Shown: positions 46,174 through 56,918, counted from the stretch's first letter. The stretch is 64,000 nucleotides of DNA from Escherichia hormaechei_A (GCA_042434945.1 CP170191.1:1922001-1986000), one strand, 5' to 3'. Program-made: numbers and translations. The notes: generated by a model from the letters alone, not told the origin.

Positions 46174-46502
46174 TGCATTTATTAAGGCGTCCCTTAACAG
46201 TGCAGAGAAATAAGGTTTTAATTCAATAAATGGCCTGAATATGAAAAATCCTGTATCGGACAAATTTAATCTTAAAAAAAGTAATGACTACACTGCTACT
46301 GGAATGGCGAATAAATGACTACGCGTTTTTCGATAAACGGGAGGAAGAATCTCTCTGAAGATATTCATCATGACAATGAGTGATGGGCTGATAGGAAGGG
46401 GATATTCGGTATTAACCAGGCTGTAAAATCATACCCCCTGAGAGCGGGCGCTTATGCGGTTAATGGATGTTTACCATAATCACGTAGCGCCCTGACCTCT
46501 TT

Positions 46503-48119
46503 TTAATGCTTTTCAATATACATTGTTCGGCTGTATGCAACATCCTCTGGGTTATTTATCGGATAACCTTTAACCCAGGGCTTGATGAGACGGCCATTGG
46601 TGTATTGATAAATAGGGGCAATCGGTGCTTTCTCGGTGAGGATCTTCTCGGCCATGTTGTAGTCGGCATTACGCGCTTTTTCAGTGGTTTCGAGCGTCGC
46701 CTGATGAATAATCTTATCGTAAGCAGGATCGTTGAATCGTGAGATATTCCCGCTGTGGGAGGAGGTCAGCAGCGACAGGAATGTCGACGGCTCGTTGTAG
46801 TCCCCTACCCACGATGCACGGATGACGTCAAAATTCCCGGTATTGCGGCTGTCGATGTAGGTTTTCCACTCCTGATTCTGCAACTTAACGTCAACACCCA
46901 GATTTTTCTTCCACATGGATGCAACGGCAATCGCAATTTTCTGATGGTTTTCAGACGTGTTGTACAGCAGCGTTAATTTAAGCGGGCGCTGAGGGCCATA
47001 GCCTGCCGCCTGCAACAACGTTTTCGCCTGCGCATTCAGCTCCTGCTGCGTCATCTGCTCAAATGGCGAGGCTTCCGGCGTAAAACCCGCAGTGACATCG
47101 GGAGTAAAATGCCAGGCCGGTTTCTCACCGGTCCCCAGGACTTTCTCCGCCATAATACGTCTGTCGATAGTCATGCTGAGCGCGAGACGTACGCGGGCAT
47201 CCGCGGTTGGGCCTTTTTGCGTGTTAAACGCGTAGTAATAGGTCCCAAGCTGTGGCGGTGTATATACCTGACCCGGAATATCTTTAAGCAGCTTCTGGTA
47301 CATGTTTTTCGGAAACGATTCTGTAATATCGATATCGCCCGCCAGATAGCGTTTGGTCGCTGAGGACTCCTGATTGATTGGCACAAAGGTGACTTTTTTA
47401 AGCACCGTCCTGGCGTTATCCCAGTAATGAGTGTTCGGCTCAACCACCAGTTTTTCATTCACCACGCGATCTTTCAGCACATAAGCACCGTTGCCAATGA
47501 GCGCGCCAGGGCGCGTCCATTCCTTACCGCTCTCCACATTGGCCTTTTGAACAGGATAAAACGCGAAGTTAGCCGTCAGATTACTGAACCAGGGTAGCGG
47601 TTTGTCCAGCTGCACGCGCAGCGTTTTAGCATCGACCGCCGTCACGCCGAGCGTATCCGGAGCAGCTTTGCCGTCGATGATGGACTGGGCATTGTTAATG
47701 CCCGCCAGCGCCGCAAACCAGGCGAAAGGTGACGTTGTTTTAGGATCAACCAGACGACGCCAGCTATAGACAAAATCTTGTGCCGTCACCGGGGTTCCGT
47801 CAGACCACTTAGCGTTATCCCGCAACGTGAACGTCCAGACGCGATTGTCATTGCTCTGCCAGCGCGTCGCCACGCCGGGAACTAACTCCCCTTTTTCGTT
47901 CTGATTCACCAGCCCTTCATAGAGATCGCGGATCACCTGTATCTCGGGCAACCCCACCGCTTTTGCCGGATCGAGCGAAGCGGGCTCATCTTTGATATGT
48001 CGAACCAGCTCCTGCTTTTGCGCCAGAACCGTTCCTTCGGGAACCTCCGCGGCATATGAAAGTGAAGAAAGCCCGCACAGCCACAGCGCAGTACAAAGAA
48101 GCGAAACAGGATGCTTCAT
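46503..48119 (-). CDS. mppA: Periplasmic murein peptide-binding protein MppA
   Basis: A 538-residue solute-binding protein of the OppA family with a signal peptide ending near SYA (residue 23). It delivers the murein tripeptide L-Ala-gamma-D-Glu-meso-DAP to the oligopeptide permease for recycling. The body is colinear with E. coli MppA (DEPASLDPAKAVGLPEIQVI and so on) but clearly diverged. In E. coli the next block towards zntB is ynaI-uspE-fnr-ogt; here it is the T6SS. Confidence 0.95.
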   Translation of the reverse strand: MKHPVSLLCTALWLCGLSSLSYAAEVPEGTVLAQKQELVRHIKDEPASLDPAKAVGLPEIQVIRDLYEGLVNQNEKGELVPGVATRWQSNDNRVWTFTLRDNAKWSDGTPVTAQDFVYSWRRLVDPKTTSPFAWFAALAGINNAQSIIDGKAAPDTLGVTAVDAKTLRVQLDKPLPWFSNLTANFAFYPVQKANVESGKEWTRPGALIGNGAYVLKDRVVNEKLVVEPNTHYWDNARTVLKKVTFVPINQESSATKRYLAGDIDITESFPKNMYQKLLKDIPGQVYTPPQLGTYYYAFNTQKGPTADARVRLALSMTIDRRIMAEKVLGTGEKPAWHFTPDVTAGFTPEASPFEQMTQQELNAQAKTLLQAAGYGPQRPLKLTLLYNTSENHQKIAIAVASMWKKNLGVDVKLQNQEWKTYIDSRNTGNFDVIRASWVGDYNEPSTFLSLLTSSHSGNISRFNDPAYDKIIHQATLETTEKARNADYNMAEKILTEKAPIAPIYQYTNGRLIKPWVKGYPINNPEDVAYSRTMYIEKH

Positions 48120-48302
48120 ACGATCCCCTTAATGATGTCAGGTAACAGGCAGATGCGTAATTATTTGTTTCGAAACGGAGAAATGCAAATGCTTCCTCCG
48201 GAAAGTTGATGTCAGGCAATTTTACACACACACGGAAACTATTTGATTAAGCGCGGCTTTTGCACAACACTGCCAGAAGTGACTTTATCATCAGGGTTTA
48301 CT

Positions 48303-49005
48303 ATGGCAACTACCCGACCAAGAACGGAACGCGGCGCCTTCCCGCCCGGGACTGAACATTATGGACGCTCGTTTTTAGGCGCGCCGCTGATCTGGTTTCC
48401 GGCACCCGAGGCCGATCGCAATAGCGGCTTAATCATTGCGGGCACGCATGGCGATGAAAACTCGTCTGTCGTGACGCTCTCGTGCGCGCTACGTACGCTG
48501 GCCCCCGATTTACGACGACATCATGTGATTTTGACCGTCAACCCGGACGGTTGTCAGCTTGGATTACGGGCGAATGCACGCGGCGTTGACTTGAACAGGA
48601 ACTTCCCGGCGGCAAACTGGCGCGCCGGTGAAACGGTGTATCGCTGGAACAGTTCAGCGCAGGAGCGAGATGTTGTCCTGCTCACGGGAGAAAAACCCGG
48701 TTCCGAACCGGAGACTCAGGCCTTGTGCCGGCTTATTCATAAGATCCACCCGGCCTGGGTTGTCTCTTTCCACGATCCCCTCGCCTGTATTGAAGATCCT
48801 CGTAATACGGCGCTCGGGCAGTGGCTGGCGGATGCGTTTGCTCTAACTATGGTGAGCAGCGTTGGCTATGAAACACCCGGGTCGTTTGGCAGCTGGTGCG
48901 CGGACCTTAGCCTTCACTGTATCACCGCAGAGTTTCCGCCCATCTCCTCCGACGAAGCCAGCGAAAAATATCTCTTTGCGATGGCAAACTTGCTGCGCTG
49001 GCATC

Positions 49006-49031
<26 letters not shown>
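48303..49031 (+). CDS. mpaA: Murein tripeptide amidase A
   Basis: A 242-residue zinc carboxypeptidase-like amidase (M14 family). It cleaves the gamma-D-Glu-DAP bond of the murein tripeptide in the cytoplasm. Zinc ligands are visible in GTHGDENS (His49 and Glu52). The start at 48303 (MATTRPRTERGAFPPG) is chosen by homology; 20 upstream codons are unlikely to be used. Its 3' end overlaps the opposite-strand end of ycjG. With mppA and ycjG it forms the murein peptide recycling set. Confidence 0.93.
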
Positions 49032-49981
<950 letters not shown>

Positions 49982-50089
49982 TGTTGTCGCGGTGGTCTGC
50001 GGATTAAGCGCAAATAGCGTTTGCTGTGTTATTGACAGTTAGCATAAACTAGGTGTGACGTTAACTATATGTAAACAGGAAAGATAATC

Positions 50090-50596
50090 ATGTCACAAAC
50101 CGTTCATTTCCAGGGCAACCCGGTTACAGTCGCCAATTCCATCCCGCAGGCGGGTAGCAAAGCGCAGACTTTTACTCTCGTGGCAAAAGATCTGTCTGAC
50201 GTCACCCTCGGTCAGTTTGCGGGTAAACGCAAAGTGCTGAACATTTTCCCGAGTATTGATACCGGTGTTTGCGCCGCATCAGTACGTAAGTTTAACCAAC
50301 TGGCAACTGAGATCGACAACACCGTTGTGCTGTGTATCTCTGCCGATCTGCCGTTCGCCCAGTCTCGTTTCTGCGGCGCAGAAGGTCTGAACAACGTTAT
50401 CACCCTCTCCACTTTCCGTAACGCTGAATTTCTGCAAGCTTACGGTGTGGCAATTGCTGATGGCCCACTGAAAGGTCTGGCAGCGCGTGCCGTTGTGGTT
50501 ATTGACGAAAATGACAATGTGATTTTCAGCCAGCTGGTGGATGAAATCACCACCGAGCCGGATTACGAAGCAGCTCTGGCTGTACTGAAAGCATAA
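50090..50596 (+). CDS. tpx: Thiol peroxidase Tpx
   Basis: A 168-residue lipid hydroperoxide peroxidase of the periplasm/cytoplasm, reduced by thioredoxin. The peroxidatic Cys61 is in SIDTGVCAASVRKF and the resolving Cys95 in SRFCGAEG. The protein reads identical to E. coli Tpx from memory. AGGAAAGATAATC precedes the ATG. It is convergent with tyrR. Confidence 0.97.
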   Translation: MSQTVHFQGNPVTVANSIPQAGSKAQTFTLVAKDLSDVTLGQFAGKRKVLNIFPSIDTGVCAASVRKFNQLATEIDNTVVLCISADLPFAQSRFCGAEGLNNVITLSTFRNAEFLQAYGVAIADGPLKGLAARAVVVIDENDNVIFSQLVDEITTEPDYEAALAVLKA

Positions 50597-50601
50597 TTTA
50601 A

Positions 50602-50632
50602 TATGCCTGATGGTGTTGCACCATCAGGCATA
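50602..50632. terminator. Palindromic hairpin between tpx and tyrR
   Basis: TATGCCTGATGGTG-TTG-CACCATCAGGCATA is a perfect inverted repeat located between the convergent stops of tpx and tyrR. It lacks a long T-run but can act as a two-way terminator or RNA-stabilising hairpin. Confidence 0.65.
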
Positions 50633-50639
50633 TTCGCGC

Positions 50640-52181
50640 TTACTCTTCGTTCTTCTTCTGACTCAGACCATATTCCCGCAACTTATTGGCAATCGCGGTA
50701 TGTGAAACGCCGAGACGTTTTGCCAGTTTGCGCGTGCTGGGATAATTGCGATAAAGCTGGGTTAATACCGAGCGTTCAAAACGGCTGGTGATTTCGTCCA
50801 GCGAACCTTCCATCGCATCTTCGCCCACGGCTACCGTTGCGGCGTCATAATCCGGCAACAAAATATCCTGTGGACGCAGCTCATAACCGTCCAGTTGTGT
50901 CAGTGCGCGATAGATAGCGTTCTTTAACTGCCGCACATTTCCCGGCCACGCATAACGCGTAAGTACAGTATTCAGGTCAGCGGCCAGTTTCGGACGCGGC
51001 ACGCCCTGCTCGTCGGCAAAGCGGGCGACGAACAGCTCAGTTAACGGCATGATGTCCTGCGGACAGTCACGTAGCGGCGGCAGATTGAGCGTCAACACGT
51101 TCAGACGATAATAGAGATCTTCACGGAACATGCCTTTTTGCACCAGTTCGACCAGATTCTTCTGCGTAGCGCAAATCACCCGCACATCGACATGCACCTC
51201 ATGGTCTTCGCCAACCCGACGGAAAGTGCCATCATTAAGGAAACGCAGTAATTTCGCCTGCATCCGTGGTGACATTTCCCCTATTTCATCCAACAGCACC
51301 GAACCACCGTTCGCCTGCTCAAAGAATCCTTTCTTCCCTTCCGGAGCATGACCAAACAGTTCACTCTCGACCGCATCTTCCGGTATAGACGCACAGTTCA
51401 GCGCCAGGTAAGGTTTGCCCGCTCTGGGGCTTGCCTGATGGCAGGCGTAGGCAAAGAGATCTTTACCTGTACCTGTGTCACCCGTAATCAGCAGCGGCGC
51501 GCTTAGCATCGCCAGTTTCTGCGCCTGTTCGACAACATGCTTCATTTTCGGGCTGACGGCGACAATTTGACTGAAGGCGCTGACGTCCTGGGCGGCGACA
51601 TTTTGCAACTGGCGGCCCATACGAATCGTTGATCGCAACATCACCACCGCACCGGTCAGGACGTGTTGATCATTTTCATCCTGAAGATAAACAGGCGTAA
51701 TCTCCATCAGGAAATTCTGCCCATTAATAACGACATGCTCGTTATGCGAATCTTGCGGTTCGCTTTCCAGCCAACGTAAAAAATTAAAGCCGTTAATCAA
51801 TTGTGCGGCGGTATGGTTGCGCAGGCGATCCAATTTTTGCCCAAAAAGCTGACAGCTCGCCGGGTTCGCCATATCCACTTTGCTTTTCATATCGACAGAG
51901 AGCACAGGTTCAGGCAACGCCTCCAGTAACGCGCTCAACGCCAGATGCTCACGTTCGGAAGGCATCCACGGGACAGTACGCACATCGGTAACACCCGCAA
52001 TACGGCGTATTTCGGCCATCAGACTGCTGAAACTCTCAAACTCCAGTTCAGCAAAATTGAGGTAGATTCGCCCAATGGGATCAATCTCAATACCGCGTAA
52101 ATCAATGCCTCTTAGCACGAGTAGATCGAGTAATTCGCGGGTCAGACCGAGTCGGTCTTCACAAAAGACTTCCAGACGCAT
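50640..52181 (-). CDS. tyrR: Aromatic amino acid regulator TyrR
   Basis: A 513-residue regulator of aromatic amino acid synthesis and transport genes. An N-terminal ACT domain (residues 1-70) and a PAS-like region (about 78-190) precede an AAA+ domain with Walker A GDTGTGKD. The C-terminal helix-turn-helix is SHTAIANKLREYG. The GAFTGA loop of sigma54 activators is absent (FGHAPEGKKGFF instead), as expected for TyrR. The protein reads identical to E. coli K-12 TyrR from memory, unlike the adjacent ycjF. Confidence 0.97.
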   Translation of the reverse strand: MRLEVFCEDRLGLTRELLDLLVLRGIDLRGIEIDPIGRIYLNFAELEFESFSSLMAEIRRIAGVTDVRTVPWMPSEREHLALSALLEALPEPVLSVDMKSKVDMANPASCQLFGQKLDRLRNHTAAQLINGFNFLRWLESEPQDSHNEHVVINGQNFLMEITPVYLQDENDQHVLTGAVVMLRSTIRMGRQLQNVAAQDVSAFSQIVAVSPKMKHVVEQAQKLAMLSAPLLITGDTGTGKDLFAYACHQASPRAGKPYLALNCASIPEDAVESELFGHAPEGKKGFFEQANGGSVLLDEIGEMSPRMQAKLLRFLNDGTFRRVGEDHEVHVDVRVICATQKNLVELVQKGMFREDLYYRLNVLTLNLPPLRDCPQDIMPLTELFVARFADEQGVPRPKLAADLNTVLTRYAWPGNVRQLKNAIYRALTQLDGYELRPQDILLPDYDAATVAVGEDAMEGSLDEITSRFERSVLTQLYRNYPSTRKLAKRLGVSHTAIANKLREYGLSQKKNEE

Positions 52182-52249
52182 GGGAAATTCACCGTTTAAG
52201 CCAATAACAATAAAATGATATGTCAGATAACGGTATTCGGGAAGGTGGC

Positions 52250-52267
52250 TGTCAACAAATATTGACA
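52250..52267. promoter_or_regulatory. TyrR-box-like operator upstream of tyrR
   Basis: TGTCAA-CAAATA-TTGACA is a perfect inverted repeat with a 6-base spacer (extended by GC on both sides) and the geometry of the TyrR box TGTAAA-N6-TTTACA. It is centred about 77 bp upstream of the tyrR start, fitting autoregulation. No T-run follows, which argues against a terminator of ycjF. Confidence 0.6.
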
Positions 52268-52292
52268 GCCCGCACGATTAGTAAACAAAACC

Positions 52293-53345
52293 TCACTGAG
52301 CAGGTTTTTTATTGAGCGTCTCTTTAAGCTGGCCAATCAATTCGCGACGGAAATCCCCCAGCCGCGGCTTATCGCCATCGATCCAGGGGAGTGGACGACA
52401 AACCTCCATCGCTTTGATACCCAGGCGTGCCGTCAGCAGACCGGCACCAATCCCCTGCGCCGCCCGGGCAGAGAGACGCGCCGCAAGATCCTGCGACATC
52501 CAGTCCATCCCGACCTCCCGTACCAGTTCGCTTGCCCCGGCGAAGGCGATATTCAGCAATACCAGTTTGAACAGGCGCAGCCGGCTGTAATAGCCAAGCT
52601 CGATGCCATACAGTCTGGCGATGCGGTTGATCAGGCGCAGGTTGCGCCAGGCGATAAAGGCCATGTCCACCATCGCCAGCGGACTGACGGCGATCATCAG
52701 GGTAGATTCCGCCGCCGAGCGGCTGATCTCACGACGAGCCTGCGCATCCAGCACCGGCTGAACAATGTGGGCATAGAGCGTGACCACTTCCTGGTCATTC
52801 TGGGTTTCGTGGATCGCCGCATACCAGCGCTGAAGCGCCGGGTGAGAGTGATCAATCCCGGCCTGAGCCGCAAGCTTTTCACAAAAAGCACGCCCTTTTC
52901 CTGTGCCGTGACTGTGCAGCAAATCCCGCGCTTCATCGCGTTCGTGGGCACGCTGACGCAAACGCCAGAGGCGACGCCACTCGGTGACGACTGAGCCAAC
53001 GCCCGCACCAACAATCAACGCCCCGGCGGCGCATCCCCCCAGCGCCACCCAGTCCTGTGTTTGCCAGGCATTGACGCCCCACTGCACGCCCTGACCGATT
53101 ACGCTCACCCCAAAAAGGGCTAACCCGGCGGTCACCATCTTGCGCCACAGGCTGCGTTTCGGGCGCAGTGCCGCATCAACAACCGCTTCCGCCTGCCCCT
53201 CTTCAACCATCGGTTCGTCTGCCAGCACGGGAGCAAAGTTGTCGGCCTGCGGCCCGCTGAAGGTTTGCGCCGTTTTAAACGCCTCATGCGGGGACTGCTC
53301 AAGCTGGCCGGTAAAATCAATGCGTGGTTTTAACGGTTCCGTCAT
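52293..53345 (-). CDS. ycjF: Inner-membrane protein YcjF (DUF697)
   Basis: A 350-residue protein with two transmembrane helices (about residues 67-87 and 98-120) and a C-terminal DUF697 region (SAAESTLMIAVSPLAMVDMAFIAW). Function is unknown; it is paired with the GTPase-like YcjX in many proteobacteria. The ATG overlaps the ycjX stop by 4 bp. The protein is diverged from K-12 YcjF, most strongly in the first 60 residues. Confidence 0.92.
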   Translation of the reverse strand: MTEPLKPRIDFTGQLEQSPHEAFKTAQTFSGPQADNFAPVLADEPMVEEGQAEAVVDAALRPKRSLWRKMVTAGLALFGVSVIGQGVQWGVNAWQTQDWVALGGCAAGALIVGAGVGSVVTEWRRLWRLRQRAHERDEARDLLHSHGTGKGRAFCEKLAAQAGIDHSHPALQRWYAAIHETQNDQEVVTLYAHIVQPVLDAQARREISRSAAESTLMIAVSPLAMVDMAFIAWRNLRLINRIARLYGIELGYYSRLRLFKLVLLNIAFAGASELVREVGMDWMSQDLAARLSARAAQGIGAGLLTARLGIKAMEVCRPLPWIDGDKPRLGDFRRELIGQLKETLNKKPAQ

Positions 53346-54739
53346 CGCAATTTATCTCCAATTAAAAACTCCAGCGCGGCATCCAGACGGATATGCGGCA
53401 ATGGCTGGTCAACGTTCATACTCTGCGGACGGAAGGCTTCGAACTGAAAACCCTGGCTTTGCCAGAAAGCCTGGCCCGGCAGACGCGCCGGAACTTCCCC
53501 CGGATAGACCGTGAGCGGCGCACCGTCGCTGAGACGGTTGCCCCGCAGGGCCGGAATTTTCTCGCCATTCAGGTCAATCACCCCACTCTGCGTAGCCTGT
53601 ACGGACGCCAGCCCCAGACAATCCATACTGATCCCTTCGAAGGCCGCATTCTGCCAGGCATCCTGCACCAGCTGTTGCAGCAGGGATACCATGTTGGCGT
53701 GCTGATCGACCGTCACATGGTCAGCTTTTGTGGCGGCAAACAGCAGCTTGTCGATGACCGGCGAGAACAAACGGCGAAACAGCGTACGCTGGCCATAATG
53801 AAAGCTTTGCATCAGCTGCGTCAGCGCCAGCCGCATATCATTGAACGCCTGCGGCCCGCTGTTGAGCGGTTGCAGGCAGTCCACCAGCACGATCTGGCGG
53901 TCAAAGCGTAAAAAGTGATTTTTATAAAAGCCCTTAACCACCTTCTCACAGTAATAATTGTATCGCTCGCGGAGCATACCGGCGTTGGTGGTCTTGTCCG
54001 CCTGCGCCAGTTTCGATTCACCGATGCTGTCAACGTCCGGCCACGGGAAAAACTGTAGCGCGGGAGCACCGGCTAAATCACCCGGCAGAACAAAGCGGCC
54101 CGGCTGAATAAAATGCAACCCCTCCTGCTTGCACTGATGCAGGTAATCCGTCCAGGCTTCGGCTATGACGGCCAGACGGTTTTCATCCGCCGGTGCCAGC
54201 GGATCCAGTCCTTCGCAAAGCTGGCGCCATTTGGTCGACCACTCTGCCCGCTGCCCCTGCAACAGACCGGTCATCTGTCGGGACCAGCTCAGGTAATCCT
54301 GCGCCAGCATCGGTAAATCGAGCAGCCATTCTCCCGGGTAATCCACAATTTCGAGATAGAGCGTGGACGTTTCTTTGAAGTGACGCATCAGGGATTCATT
54401 CGAGCGGAAACGAAGCGCAAGACGGATTTCGCTCACGCCACGCGTCGGGGTGGGCCAGGCGGGAGGCTCCCCGTATAACTGCGCCAGACCTTCATCATAG
54501 GTGAAACGGGGTATGCCAAAATCACGTTGCGGTACGCGTTTCACCCCAAGCAACCGCTCCTCGCGCACTGCGCTAAGCAGTGGCAGGCGCGCCCCTGCAT
54601 GCAGGTTCAACAGCTGATTGACCATCGCCGTAATGAATGCTGTCTTACCGCTGCGGCTCAGCCCCGTCACGGCAAGACGCAGATGGCAATCAACGCCACG
54701 GTTCACCAGAGAATTGAATTCGTTTTTAAGTCGCTTCAT
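53342..54739 (-). CDS. ycjX: YcjX family P-loop GTPase-like protein
   Basis: A 465-residue DUF463 protein with a P-loop GLSRSGKT at residues 26-33. In E. coli ycjX belongs to the heat-shock sigma32 regulon; structural work on a relative shows a nucleotide-binding GTPase fold. The exact role is unknown. It is first in a two-gene operon with ycjF. Confidence 0.93.
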   Translation of the reverse strand: MKRLKNEFNSLVNRGVDCHLRLAVTGLSRSGKTAFITAMVNQLLNLHAGARLPLLSAVREERLLGVKRVPQRDFGIPRFTYDEGLAQLYGEPPAWPTPTRGVSEIRLALRFRSNESLMRHFKETSTLYLEIVDYPGEWLLDLPMLAQDYLSWSRQMTGLLQGQRAEWSTKWRQLCEGLDPLAPADENRLAVIAEAWTDYLHQCKQEGLHFIQPGRFVLPGDLAGAPALQFFPWPDVDSIGESKLAQADKTTNAGMLRERYNYYCEKVVKGFYKNHFLRFDRQIVLVDCLQPLNSGPQAFNDMRLALTQLMQSFHYGQRTLFRRLFSPVIDKLLFAATKADHVTVDQHANMVSLLQQLVQDAWQNAAFEGISMDCLGLASVQATQSGVIDLNGEKIPALRGNRLSDGAPLTVYPGEVPARLPGQAFWQSQGFQFEAFRPQSMNVDQPLPHIRLDAALEFLIGDKLR

Positions 54740-54790
54740 CGCTGTCCTTCATTGCCTGGAACCCTGAAAAAAGTCACTTCAGAATACAGT

Positions 54791-54817
54791 AAATTGGGGC
54801 AGATCGTTGATTATCAA
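54791..54817 (-). promoter_or_regulatory. Putative sigma32 promoter of ycjX-ycjF
   Basis: On the minus strand TTGATAA (54811-54817), an 11-base spacer and CCCCAATTT (54791-54799) resemble the sigma32 pattern CTTGAAA and CCCCATNT. It lies about 50 bp upstream of the ycjX start, agreeing with known heat-shock control of ycjX in E. coli. Confidence 0.6.
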
Positions 54818-54894
54818 TTCTTAATTATTGCTATTGCCGTTTTCTCTCCAGTAAGATGGGCGCAATTGCTGTCCGTCTGGAGTGAGTAAGGTGT

Positions 54895-55905
54895 ATGTCA
54901 CCCACCATCTATGATATTGCCCGCGTTGCTGGCGTTTCGAAATCAACCGTGTCGCGCGTTCTGAATAAACAAACGAATATTTCTCCTGAAGCGCGCGAAA
55001 AGGTGTTGAAGGCGATAGAAGAATTAAATTATCAACCGAATAAACTTGCCCGCGCACTCACCTCTTCTGGCTTCGACGCCATTATGGTTATTTCGACCCG
55101 TTCAACCAAAACCACCGCAGGCAATCCGTTTTTCTCTGATGTACTACATGCCATTACGGCAAAAGCAGAAGAAGAGGGTTTTGATGTTATTTTACAAACG
55201 TCCAAAAGCAGCGAAGAGGATCTGCAAAAATGCGTGGGTAAAATAAAGCAGAAGATGATCAAGGGGATCATCATGCTAAGCTCGCCGGCGAACGAGTCTT
55301 TTTTCGCGACGCTGGACGAATATGGCGTGCCCGTGGTCGTTATTGGTAAAGTGGAAGGTAATTACCAGAATATCTATTCTGTCGACACGGATAATTTCCG
55401 CGACAGCGCCATATTAACCGACTCATTTATCAAACATGGTCGCACTAAAATTGCCTGCCTGCATGCCCCGCTCGATTATCACGTTTCTATCGATCGCCTG
55501 GCGGGCTATAAATCGAGTCTTGAGAAGCAGGGTATTGCAGTTAACCCGGACTGGGTTATTGATGGCGGATATACCCATGAAAGCGCGCTTCAGGCGGCCT
55601 GTCAGCTACTCTCTTCAGACAACCCGCCCGATGCGGTTTTTGCGACAGACAGTATGAAATTGCTGAGTCTTTATCGTGCCGCGGATGCGCTAAACCTGAC
55701 GATCCCGGAACAGGTCGCAATGGCAGGATACAGCGACCCAGTGCTATCTCTCATTTTAACCCCTGCGCCTGGCGGCTTTGATATCCCCACCAGAAAGCTG
55801 GGCGAAGAGAGCTGCGATGTGTTGTTCAGGTGCATAGCGGGTAAACCTGCCCCGCATAAGATATTGGTTGAAACGCATTTTTCAGATGCGGCTTCATTAC
55901 GCTAA
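54895..55905 (+). CDS. ycjW: LacI family repressor YcjW
   Basis: A 336-residue LacI-type regulator with helix-turn-helix IYDIARVAGVSKSTVSRVLN at residues 5-24 and a periplasmic-binding-protein-like sensor domain. In E. coli YcjW represses the ycjM-W carbohydrate operon. It is divergent from ycjX and convergent with ompG. GAGTGAGTAAGGTGT precedes the ATG. Confidence 0.92.
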   Translation: MSPTIYDIARVAGVSKSTVSRVLNKQTNISPEAREKVLKAIEELNYQPNKLARALTSSGFDAIMVISTRSTKTTAGNPFFSDVLHAITAKAEEEGFDVILQTSKSSEEDLQKCVGKIKQKMIKGIIMLSSPANESFFATLDEYGVPVVVIGKVEGNYQNIYSVDTDNFRDSAILTDSFIKHGRTKIACLHAPLDYHVSIDRLAGYKSSLEKQGIAVNPDWVIDGGYTHESALQAACQLLSSDNPPDAVFATDSMKLLSLYRAADALNLTIPEQVAMAGYSDPVLSLILTPAPGGFDIPTRKLGEESCDVLFRCIAGKPAPHKILVETHFSDAASLR

Positions 55906-55929
55906 AAACCAGGGGCAAACGCCCCTGGT
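55904..55929 (-). terminator. Terminator of ompG
   Basis: The stem ACCAGGGGC-AAAC-GCCCCTGGT reads on the minus strand into TTTTT, fitting termination of ompG. It overlaps the ycjW stop and may also serve ycjW on the other strand. Confidence 0.8.
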
Positions 55930-55938
55930 GAAGTGTTA

Positions 55939-56853
55939 TCAAAACGCGTAATTCACGCCGATACCGGCATAGTGGAAGCGGTCACTTTCCCCTTCGTCAT
56001 GGTTTTCCCATTCGTAGGCATATTCCAGCGTCATGGATAAACCATTGTTAAAATCATAGGCGTACAGCATACCCAAACGGTTGAAATCATGTCCTTCACG
56101 CTCAGGATCGTCTTGCCAGTCCCAGTTTGACCAGCGATCGAGTCCCAGACGGGTATAAGGCGTTAGCGTCGTCTGACCCAATGAAATCGGCAGATAGGCG
56201 CGAATTTCCTGAGTGGAGAATTCACCGTTATTACGTGAACCGTCCATATTAAAACCGCGCTCTAAATAGTAATTAACTTTTGCCGAGACCGTTTCGTTAA
56301 TTGTCCAGGTAAAACCGGTTTCGGTCTCGACGCGGCTGTCAGAATAGCCGGTTTTTTCCAGATCGTTGGCAAACTGATACATGGCAAACCAGCCGCCAAA
56401 ACGCCAGTCGTCGGTTAGTTTAATATCCCAGTCAGGCTGAACTTTGTAGCGCTGCATATTAGCACTACCGTCTTTAGCACCATGCTCATCCTTAAAGTGA
56501 TAGCCATAATTACGGAAGCCACCGGTCAGGCCGAACGTAAAATCATCGGTGCCGATAAAACGATAGCGTAATTCTACTTCAGGACGATCGAAATAGGTGC
56601 CGCGCGTCATGCTACTGTAATCGACCGGCCCTTCCTGATACATAGCCAGCGAAATGGTCCAGGCATCCCATGTGGCATTAAACCACACGGAGGGTTCATA
56701 TAATCCATCTTTATCGTCAGCCTGACCTTCTACGTTTTCAATTTCATACATGGCGCCAATATTAAATTCCCACTGTTTGGCTGATTCAGTTGCTTGCGCG
56801 CAGCTCACCCCTGCGCACAGAACGAGCGCAGCACTTCTTAGTAGAGTACTCAT
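55939..56853 (-). CDS. ompG: Monomeric outer membrane porin OmpG
   Basis: A 304-residue protein with a signal peptide of about 21 residues, then a 14-stranded barrel with the OmpG landmarks FNIGAMYEIENVEG, YYLERGFNMDGSRNNGEFSTQEIRAYLP and the terminal aromatic AGIGVNYAF. It is a pH-gated wide pore allowing uptake of large sugars, which fits the glucoside operon upstream. It is intact and diverged from K-12 OmpG. A terminator stands between ycjV and ompG. Confidence 0.95.
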   Translation of the reverse strand: MSTLLRSAALVLCAGVSCAQATESAKQWEFNIGAMYEIENVEGQADDKDGLYEPSVWFNATWDAWTISLAMYQEGPVDYSSMTRGTYFDRPEVELRYRFIGTDDFTFGLTGGFRNYGYHFKDEHGAKDGSANMQRYKVQPDWDIKLTDDWRFGGWFAMYQFANDLEKTGYSDSRVETETGFTWTINETVSAKVNYYLERGFNMDGSRNNGEFSTQEIRAYLPISLGQTTLTPYTRLGLDRWSNWDWQDDPEREGHDFNRLGMLYAYDFNNGLSMTLEYAYEWENHDEGESDRFHYAGIGVNYAF

Positions 56854-56880
56854 TAAAATATTCCTTTATAATTAACACAC

Positions 56881-56906
56881 AAAAAACCGGAAACTTTCAT
56901 TTCCGG
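56881..56906 (-). terminator. Terminator between ycjV and ompG
   Basis: On the minus strand CCGGAAA-TGAAAG-TTTCCGG is followed by TTTTTT. It begins 13 bp after the ycjV stop and only about 30 bp before the ompG start, so ompG is expressed by readthrough or from a promoter overlapping this hairpin. Confidence 0.82.
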
Positions 56907-56918
56907 CGAACACCTTTC

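Larger units (their letters stand above)
45890..46502. other. AT-rich regulatory region between mppA and tssB
   Basis: This 613-bp stretch holds no gene. It contains the FNR palindrome and the sigma70-like promoter listed separately. The rest is AT-rich without a clear operator. I see no convincing Fur box and no terminator with a T-run directly after mppA, so readthrough from mppA into tssB is possible. Confidence 0.6.

Noticed and set aside
45890..46200. Fur box in the T6SS promoter, by analogy with sci-1
   Set aside because: No stretch resembling GATAATGATAATC repeats could be found; only GATC sites are present.
50032..50066. TTGACA -35 box as tpx promoter
   Set aside because: A good -35 is present but no -10 box sits at 16-18 bases, so the promoter could not be placed.
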